Shown piece by piece: positions 58,658 through 64,000 of a stretch of 64,000 nucleotides of DNA (positions within the stretch are counted from its first letter, which is position 1; the number at the start of each line of letters is the position of its first letter). The position numbers were made by a program, and so were the translations under genes. Source of the stretch: Kineothrix sp. MB12-C1 (GTDB taxonomy: Bacteria > Bacillota > Clostridia > Lachnospirales > Lachnospiraceae); assembly GCF_030863805.1 (NCBI RefSeq), contig NZ_CP132957.1:1984001-2048000 (forward strand). The letters run 5' to 3'. The notes under the pieces were generated by a model, which was not told where the DNA came from, did not search any database, and saw only the letters and a program-made list of their open reading frames with translations.

Positions 58658-59647
58658 ATGGAAAAAGATTTACTGGAAAAAGACAAGCCGGGTAGAGACA
58701 TCGGAACCCCCATGGAGGCGACTGCAGAAAATGAAGCCGGCACTCAGGAGACGATGGAAGATTACAGCAGAGAATTGGAGGCTTCTTTCAGGAAGATCGG
58801 GGAAGGGGAAATCATATCAGGTACGGTAATTTCTGTGGATGAGACAGAGGTAATTCTCGACTTGAATTACTATGCACAAGGTATAATTAAAGCTGAGGAT
58901 ATGAGTAATGATCCGAAGTTCAATATTTTAGAAGAGGTTGAGATAGGCTCTGTAATAGAGGCAACGGTGGTAAAGGCGGATGACGGCGCCGGGAATATAC
59001 AACTTTCTTGTAAGGAAGCGAAAGATATTCTATCATGGGATATCTTAAAGCAGTATATGGAAGAAGAAAAGGAAATTAGTGTTAAGGTTAGTGAGGTAGT
59101 GAACAGTGGAGTTATTGCATTTGTAGAAGGAATTCGCGGATTCATTCCCGCATCACAATTATCCCTCACTTATGTGGAAGAATTGGAGCCTTGGTTAAAC
59201 AGGCAGCTTACGGTAAGAGTGATTACTGTGGATGAAGAGAAGAAGAAGCTGATATTGTCGGCTAAAGTAGTGGAGAGACAGAAGGCAGAAGAGGAAATTA
59301 ACCATAGAATTTCTATGCTGGTACCGGGAACCATTTTGGAAGGAACGGTGGAATCCTTAATGCCTTACGGAGCGTTCGTTGCATTGAAAGAAGGATTGAA
59401 CGGACTCGTTCATATATCTCAGATTTCTGTTAAGAGAATTAAGAGTCCCTCTGAGGTTCTTACTGTAGGTGATAAAGTGAAAGTGAAGGTATTAAATACC
59501 AACGATAATAAAATAAGCCTGAGTATCAAAGCGGTGGAAGAGGAATCTCAGGCTGATGAAATGGAAGAAAGAGAAGCGGCGCAGTATAGTTCCAATGAAG
59601 ACATTGGTACCTCTCTTGGAGATTTGTTTAAGAATCTGAAGTTCTAA
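58658..59647 (+). CDS. S1-domain RNA-binding protein
   Basis: A 329-residue protein with an acidic N-terminal extension and three S1 domains at about 54-121 (GEIISGTVISVDETEVILDL), 139-205 and 223-293 (GTILEGTVESLMPYGAFVAL with GLVHISQIS). Firmicutes lack a full six-domain S1; three- or four-domain homologues associate with ribosomes or mRNA, and this is one of them. AAAGGAG precedes the ATG. A Glu-rich C-terminus follows. Confidence 0.88.
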   Translation: MEKDLLEKDKPGRDIGTPMEATAENEAGTQETMEDYSRELEASFRKIGEGEIISGTVISVDETEVILDLNYYAQGIIKAEDMSNDPKFNILEEVEIGSVIEATVVKADDGAGNIQLSCKEAKDILSWDILKQYMEEEKEISVKVSEVVNSGVIAFVEGIRGFIPASQLSLTYVEELEPWLNRQLTVRVITVDEEKKKLILSAKVVERQKAEEEINHRISMLVPGTILEGTVESLMPYGAFVALKEGLNGLVHISQISVKRIKSPSEVLTVGDKVKVKVLNTNDNKISLSIKAVEEESQADEMEEREAAQYSSNEDIGTSLGDLFKNLKF

Positions 59648-59663
59648 GTTATGCGATATATAT

Positions 59664-60374
59664 TTATAATAATGTATATATATTTTTTTCATAGTCAATA
59701 ATATTTTGATCTTTCATACGCTTTAATTCCCTTACAAGAGCGCTGCGGTTGACCCCGAGATATTCAGCCATTTCTGTGTGATTATAAGGGATAAAAAGCT
59801 GGCCCGGCTGTAACGGAGCCGATATATGATTTTCCGAAATCCCTATATGGTAACTGGGGTGAGATACAAGATTAAAAAAAGTAAGAATGCGGTCTCTTAA
59901 GGATTTCTTGGAAAGGATCTCTATTTTTGCCATTAAAATTCTCGATTTCAAAGCAAGGAGATTTGTCAGGTTTTTTATAAATAATAAATGACAAGAGCAG
60001 TGACATTCACATGACCGCCAGATATCCCGATAATTAAAAAATAGAATATGGCAGTTTGTCATTGCCTTATAATTCACAGAGCTGTTTATTATGTTGGTAT
60101 CCATAAAGGGTTCTGCAAATATATCGGATTCTCTGAATTCTGTAAAAAAATAGCTATTTCCATGTAAATCATTTTTTTCCATCAATACGGTGCCATATAT
60201 GATGATCCCTATAATTTGTACAGGGTCACCTTCTAAGATAATATACTCATCCTTAGAATAATTCTTATATTTGAAAGAAAAACAGGAAAGAATCTTTTCT
60301 ATTTCCCTTTCCTTCATATCACAAAAAAGTGGATGATATTTTAATTGTTTTATATATTTCATAAAGATAACCAT
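59664..60374 (-). CDS. Crp/Fnr-family transcriptional regulator
   Basis: A 236-residue regulator with an N-terminal cyclic-nucleotide-binding-type beta-roll (YIILEGDPVQIIGIIIYGTV), a dimerisation helix and a C-terminal winged helix (YNHTEMAEYLGVNRSALVRE). Between the roll and helix is a Cys run CECHCSCH at residues 122-129, which could bind metal, haem or an Fe-S cluster or respond to redox. The first ATG directly follows GAAAGGT; ATG at 60362 may be the real start. It is divergent from the antiporter, with a perfect palindrome between. Confidence 0.9.
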   Translation of the reverse strand: MVIFMKYIKQLKYHPLFCDMKEREIEKILSCFSFKYKNYSKDEYIILEGDPVQIIGIIIYGTVLMEKNDLHGNSYFFTEFRESDIFAEPFMDTNIINSSVNYKAMTNCHILFFNYRDIWRSCECHCSCHLLFIKNLTNLLALKSRILMAKIEILSKKSLRDRILTFFNLVSHPSYHIGISENHISAPLQPGQLFIPYNHTEMAEYLGVNRSALVRELKRMKDQNIIDYEKNIYTLL

Positions 60375-60431
60375 ACCTTTCTCATAGTCTGAAGCTCAGT
60401 ATCAAGACTATATTTATATATTAGTAATAAA

Positions 60432-60474
60432 ATGTTGCCATGGCAACATCTATTATAAAGTAATATGGTAGAAT
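60432..60474 (+). promoter_or_regulatory. Crp-type operator and antiporter promoter
   Basis: ATGTTGCCATGGCAACAT (60432-60449) is a perfect 18-bp palindrome in the 147-bp gap between the Crp-family gene and the antiporter. A TAGAAT -10 element lies at 60469-60474 with no good -35 partner. The implied start near 60481 puts the palindrome centre at about -41, the class II activation position for Crp/Fnr proteins. Confidence 0.6.
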
Positions 60475-60521
60475 TTATTGTTGAAAAGAAAGAATTCTAG
60501 AGAAAAGCTAAGGAGAAGGTT

Positions 60522-61706
60522 ATGGAATCATATGAAGTATTTAAGGATTTAGCTATTATTATTTTGACTGCTAAATTTTTTGGAATAGTCGCAAGGAAAT
60601 GTAAGGCACCACAAGTAGTTGGTGAAATTATTGCAGGTCTGCTTATAGGACCAAGTGTGCTTGGTTTGGTGGATCAGTCTGATTTTGTGATGCAAATGGC
60701 AGGACTGGGAGTTATTCTCTTAATGTTCTCAGCAGGCCTGGAGACGAATTTAAAGGATCTTATGAAGACCGGTCCGATGGCAGCTCTGATTGCCTGCGCG
60801 GGTGTATTCATTCCATTAGCGGGTGGAGCTCTTGTATATATGGCTTTTTATGGAGCATCTCCCTGGGGATCGGAATCGTTCTATCGGGCGGTATTTATTG
60901 GGGTTATTTTAACGGCGACATCTGTAAGTATTACTGTTCAGGCCCTTAAGGAACTGGGGAAGCTGAAAGGCAAGGTGGGAACGACAATTTTGAGCGCGGC
61001 AATTATTGATGATATAATTGGCATCATTGTTCTCACTTTTGTGATAGGATTTAAGAATCCTCAATCAAATCCTGTGACAGTAATAATAAATACGATTTTG
61101 TTTTTTATTTTTGCAATTATTGTCGGAATTATTATCCACAAAATATTTGAAAAAGTAGATGCAAGATATCCCCATACACGGCGTATTCCAATTGCAGGGC
61201 TTGCTCTTTGCCTTATTATGGCTTATATTGCAGAAAAATATTTTGGTATTGCGGATATTACAGGTGCGTATGTTGCAGGGCTTATTCTTTGTTCTATTCA
61301 TGATACAGGATACATAGCAGAGAAAATGGATATTAATTCTTACATGATATTTGGCCCCATATTTTTTGCGAGTATTGGATTAAAAACGAATATTAGCAAT
61401 ATGGATACCTCCATATTATTGTTTTCCCTCGCATTTGTAGCGGTAGGTCTGATTACAAAAATTGTAGGATGTGGATTGGTAGCACGTCTTTGCAAGTTTA
61501 ACAACGCTGACGCCATAAAAATTGGTATAGGAATGATGACAAGAGGTGAAGTGGCACTTATTGTTGCTCAAAAGGGCCTCTCCGCGGGGCTTCTTGAGCC
61601 TGTTTACTTTACGTCTGTAATTCTGCTCATTATTATTTCATCGATAGCCACACCTATTATTTTAAAATTAATGTATGTAAAAGACGGATCTCTGAAAGAA
61701 GCCTAG
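60522..61706 (+). CDS. Kef/NapA-type cation:proton antiporter
   Basis: A 394-residue monovalent cation:proton antiporter-2 family membrane protein with about 12 helices. Conserved stretches include VGEIIAGLLIGPSVLG, the unwound-helix region SAAIIDDIIGIIVL with its paired Asp residues, DITGAYVAGLILC, and MMTRGEVALIVAQKG. It lacks the C-terminal TrkA-N/RCK domain of KefC, so it is the short form. AAGGAGAAGG precedes the ATG. Expression is probably controlled by the divergent Crp-family protein. Confidence 0.92.
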   Translation: MESYEVFKDLAIIILTAKFFGIVARKCKAPQVVGEIIAGLLIGPSVLGLVDQSDFVMQMAGLGVILLMFSAGLETNLKDLMKTGPMAALIACAGVFIPLAGGALVYMAFYGASPWGSESFYRAVFIGVILTATSVSITVQALKELGKLKGKVGTTILSAAIIDDIIGIIVLTFVIGFKNPQSNPVTVIINTILFFIFAIIVGIIIHKIFEKVDARYPHTRRIPIAGLALCLIMAYIAEKYFGIADITGAYVAGLILCSIHDTGYIAEKMDINSYMIFGPIFFASIGLKTNISNMDTSILLFSLAFVAVGLITKIVGCGLVARLCKFNNADAIKIGIGMMTRGEVALIVAQKGLSAGLLEPVYFTSVILLIIISSIATPIILKLMYVKDGSLKEA

Positions 61707-61745
61707 CGAGATATCATAGAAATAATAGTAAGTTTTGAAAATATT

Positions 61746-61774
61746 TTGTATAAGGTGATGTTTTGTGGTAAAAT
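61746..61774 (+). promoter_or_regulatory. Candidate promoter of foldase gene
   Basis: TTGTAT (61746-61751) and TAAAAT (61769-61774) with a 17-bp spacer. It would give a leader of about 220 nt before the foldase gene, containing repeat copy 2. Confidence 0.45.
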
Positions 61775-61871
61775 ATGGTTTGGATTTTTCAGCTATAATT
61801 TCAGATATAGGTTTAAAAATCACAATAATATCACAATTGGGATTTATACTTGGAAAAAGTATAATATTATA

Positions 61872-61931
61872 CTGCGCCGAGCAAAGCGAGTGTGCAAAAA
61901 CATACCATGGCTGCTTGCGGACAGGGTATAT
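61872..61931 (+). repeat. Dispersed ~60-bp repeat, copy 2 (foldase leader)
   Basis: Matches 42312-42373, with one substitution and one single-base indel in the first half; the second half (GCTTGCGG, GGTATAT) is less conserved. It lies 73 nt upstream of the foldase start, in the probable 5' untranslated region. Confidence 0.75.
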
Positions 61932-62004
61932 GGTAGCGGTATCTGTTTCATCTGTAATATTAACAATTAGGGAAAGAACGTAAAATTGAGGAGGAACTCT
62001 ACAA

Positions 62005-63291
62005 ATGGCGAATAATAAAGAGCCGCAAACGAATGTTGAGCAGAAAGTAAAGACGAAATATGAACGTAAAATGGAAGAAAGAAAGATACAGGAGGAGAAG
62101 GACAAGCGTAAATCCAGAGCTTTGCAGATTGGTGCCATCATTATTGGTATTGCTATAATCGTTGCAGTCGTCGGTTCTATCGCGGCTTCTGCAATAAATA
62201 AGAATAGGGCGTTGAATTCTCCTTATGTAACGGTTGGCAGTTATGAAATTATGGAACCGGAATATCAATATTATTACAGCACTACTGTGAATAATTATCT
62301 ATCCACTTATTCACCTATTCTTTCTTATATTGGATTAGATCCGAGTGTAGATTTTAGTTTACAGCAATACACAGAAGACCTCACATGGAAGGATCTGTTC
62401 GATCAGATGACGGTAGAGCAGATTAAGCAGACGAAAGCTATAGTGGATGATGCGGCAGCTCAACAGTTTACTTATGATGATACCCAGCGATATGAGGAAG
62501 TATTAGCATCTATGACTGCAGATGCGCAGGCGAAGAATTTGTCCATAAATGAATATTATAAGACAAGTTATGGTCCATATGCATCGGAGAAAGTTCTGGA
62601 ACCTTATATCAAAGAGGGTATTTTAGCATCGGCATATTATGAAGACTTGATGGCACAGAATGCACCGACGGATCAGGAAATTAAAGACTATTATGCGGAC
62701 CATGTACTTGAATATGATAAAGTAGATTATAGAAGCTTTACCTTCAAGGCAGATGTTGCAGAGGACTCTACAAAAGAAGAAATTGATAGAGCAATGCTCG
62801 ATATCAAGAAGAAAGCAGAAGATATGATGGAAGCCCGTGAAGAAGGTGCGGATTTCAAAGCGCTTAGCTTAGAGAATGCCTCCGAAGATGATAAGGCGAC
62901 CTATGAGGATGCGGAGAGTGACCCTTCCCTTAAAGAGGCCAGAAGTTATAACGGAACAGCATCTGTGATTGCTCAGTGGCTGTATGAAGACGGGAGAGCA
63001 GAAGGTGATATCGCAGTTTTGGAAGATACAGAAAGTAACCAGTATCACGTAGTGGAATTTATCAACAGATATTATGATGAAGCGGATGATACGGCTATCT
63101 CTAATGTAATTGCAGGAGAAAGGGTGACCGAATATATCAATGGATTGACAGAAGCATATACTGTAACGGACAATAGAGGCGAGTTGAAATATCTGAAAGT
63201 TGACTTGATTTCTGCAGTAGAAGAGGCTATATCCGATGGTTCTGCAAGTGAAGAGGATTCCACAACAGAAGAAGTTACAGATACACCTTAA
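62005..63291 (+). CDS. SurA/PrsA-like membrane-anchored foldase
   Basis: A 428-residue protein with a highly charged cytoplasmic N-terminus (1-38), one membrane helix (about 39-66) and an extracytoplasmic helical SurA_N-like domain followed by a parvulin-like segment (VDYRSFTFKADVAEDSTKEE; VIAQWLYEDGRAEGDIAVLE; YHVVEFINRYYDEADDT). It lacks a lipobox, unlike PrsA. An acidic Ser/Thr tail ends it. It probably assists folding of exported proteins. GAGGAGG precedes the ATG. Confidence 0.82.
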   Translation: MANNKEPQTNVEQKVKTKYERKMEERKIQEEKDKRKSRALQIGAIIIGIAIIVAVVGSIAASAINKNRALNSPYVTVGSYEIMEPEYQYYYSTTVNNYLSTYSPILSYIGLDPSVDFSLQQYTEDLTWKDLFDQMTVEQIKQTKAIVDDAAAQQFTYDDTQRYEEVLASMTADAQAKNLSINEYYKTSYGPYASEKVLEPYIKEGILASAYYEDLMAQNAPTDQEIKDYYADHVLEYDKVDYRSFTFKADVAEDSTKEEIDRAMLDIKKKAEDMMEAREEGADFKALSLENASEDDKATYEDAESDPSLKEARSYNGTASVIAQWLYEDGRAEGDIAVLEDTESNQYHVVEFINRYYDEADDTAISNVIAGERVTEYINGLTEAYTVTDNRGELKYLKVDLISAVEEAISDGSASEEDSTTEEVTDTP

Positions 63292-63335
63292 TGAGTTTGC
63301 AGGGGTAGAGAAATAGAATAAAAGGACAACTTATG

Positions 63336-63382
63336 GAGAATTCCACTATGCTTTATAAAAGGCATTGTGGGATTCTCTTTAT
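63336..63382 (+). terminator. Terminator of foldase gene
   Basis: A near-perfect 16-bp stem (63336-63351 with 63362-63377, one mismatch, one G.T pair) and 10-nt loop, followed by TTTATATTAT. Confidence 0.85.
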
Positions 63383-63384
63383 AT

Positions 63385-63405
63385 TATAGAAAAGATCTTA
63401 TTACA
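63385..63405 (+). repeat. Post-terminator dispersed repeat, partial copy 3
   Basis: TATAGAAAAGATCTTATTACA differs from the start of copy 2 (55136-55156) at two of 21 positions, then diverges. It too lies 8 nt after a terminator stem. The rest of the gap to 63609 contains nothing that I recognise. Confidence 0.5.
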
Positions 63406-63609
63406 AGAAGAAAGTACCTGATTTAAATAAATAATTGACAAGACAGAGGAATATTGGTATATTAACCTTGATATTTCAGATGATTTTGTAATTGTTATTT
63501 TGAAATTGGAAGAGAGGGAACTTTTTGTTAATTGTATCTGTTTGTGGAAAATAATTAATTTATGAATAACGCTTGAGTAAATGAAGACACCCGTAAGGAG
63601 TGTTCTGTT

Positions 63610-63720
63610 TTGTTATACTCAAAATCCATGACAGAGAACAATAATACAATATTATATATCGTTGCCATCATAGTATCTATGATTATGGCAGTATGCTTGT
63701 TTATTGATGAACCTATGTAA
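63610..63720 (+). CDS. Small membrane protein (36 residues)
   Basis: A TTG at 63610 with AAGGAG 9 nt upstream opens a 36-residue frame: MLYSKSMTENNNTI, one membrane helix (LYIVAIIVSMIMAVCLFI) and the end DEPM. An ATG at 63628 would give 30 residues but lacks a binding site at proper distance. A terminator begins within its last codons. Topology predicts a single-pass protein with a short polar N-terminus. No family recognised. Confidence 0.5.
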   Translation: MLYSKSMTENNNTILYIVAIIVSMIMAVCLFIDEPM

Positions 63721-63754
63721 GATATCTGTAATGGATAATTCATAGGTTTTTTAT
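63711..63754 (+). terminator. Terminator overlapping end of small membrane protein gene
   Basis: ACCTATG (63711-63717) pairs with CATAGGT (63741-63747), followed by TTTTTATTTT. The left arm includes the last two codons of the small frame, supporting that short gene as a transcribed unit. Confidence 0.6.
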
Positions 63755-63811
63755 TTTCCATTTTTGTTTATAACTTTAGTAGGTTTATTAGAAAATAAAG
63801 CAAGGAAAGGC

Positions 63812-64000
63812 ATGATTATTAAAATGGAAAAGGATTTAAAAATAGTAGCATTTGATGAAATAATAGATTTTTTGGCAAAGCAGGCGCATTCCCCCAGGGC
63901 CAGGAAAATGATATATGAATTAAGGCCATATTTATCGGAGGCTGAACTTAGGAAGAACTTGAAGGATACTACCCAGGCCAGAGAAATGCTGGATGCGGTA
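63812..64000 (+). CDS. mutS2: MutS2-like protein, N-terminal fragment cut by window edge
   Basis: The first 63 codons run off the window end. MEKDLKIVAFDEIIDFLAKQ and ARKMIYELRPYLSEAELRKN, then TTQAREMLDA, match the N-terminal helical region of MutS2 endonucleases (usually about 780 residues), which act on recombination intermediates or collided ribosomes. The first ATG directly follows GAAAGGC; ATG at 63824 is better spaced and may be the true start. Confidence 0.75.
   Translation, partial: MIIKMEKDLKIVAFDEIIDFLAKQAHSPRARKMIYELRPYLSEAELRKNLKDTTQAREMLDAV

Noticed and set aside
61746-61983. Two overlapping ~72-codon plus-strand frames upstream of the foldase gene
   Set aside because: They run through the dispersed repeat, lack ribosome binding sites and have no protein-like signature; interpreted as leader sequence.

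Overview
The window is about 64 kb of AT-rich, low-GC Gram-positive chromosome spanning the replication origin. Gene order (rpmH-rnpA-yidD-yidC-jag on one side, dnaA-dnaN-S4-recF-gyrB-gyrA on the other, then mnmE-mnmG-rsmG and parA-parB), DUF3881 and DUF4446 proteins, class B sortase, DegS/DegU-type regulators and YesM/YesN-type sugar regulation all suggest a clostridium of the Lachnospiraceae. I cannot name a species.

Layout. 0.6-2.3 kb: a chemotaxis receptor. 2.35-3.8 kb: a gene graveyard. 3.9-14.7 kb: a minus-strand carbohydrate locus. It holds two Gfo/Idh/MocA dehydrogenases, a sugar-phosphate isomerase-like protein, a YesN/YesM two-component system, an SGNH esterase and a CUT1 ABC importer, with a divergent AraC regulator. 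14.8-16.9 kb: a Crp-family gene broken by the remains of an RloA/RloB-type ATPase-nuclease pair and an IS256-type relic, beside tRNA-Arg(CCU). 17-24.5 kb: DUF3881, serS, HD-GYP, DUF4446, parB, parA, a parS cluster, and a DegU/DegS-like pair. 24.8-32.9 kb: an alpha/beta hydrolase, rsmG, mnmG, mnmE, jag, yidC, yidD, rnpA, rpmH. 33.0-42.4 kb: a bipartite oriC flanking dnaA, then dnaN, S4 protein, recF, gyrB, gyrA. 42.4-50.4 kb: a surface-display locus with a large HTH protein, an 1822-residue CnaB-type wall protein and a class B sortase. 50.5-51.5 kb: a Rpn-family nuclease gene with a nonsense codon at its active site. 51.7-58.5 kb: AraC regulator, GH3 glycosidase, PfkB sugar kinase, GlgX/isoamylase-type debranching enzyme. 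58.6-64 kb: S1-domain protein, Crp-family regulator with a divergent Kef-type antiporter, SurA/PrsA-like foldase, a small membrane protein and the start of mutS2.

No wholly new multi-gene system stands out. The observations most worth following are: a repeat that recurs just downstream of three terminators; a second dispersed repeat in untranslated regions; a 135-nt inverted-repeat element; parS built into a terminator hairpin; a shared two-ATG start context in four genes; a Crp-type palindrome near -41; and the HTH/wall protein/sortase locus with a non-LPXTG sorting signal.
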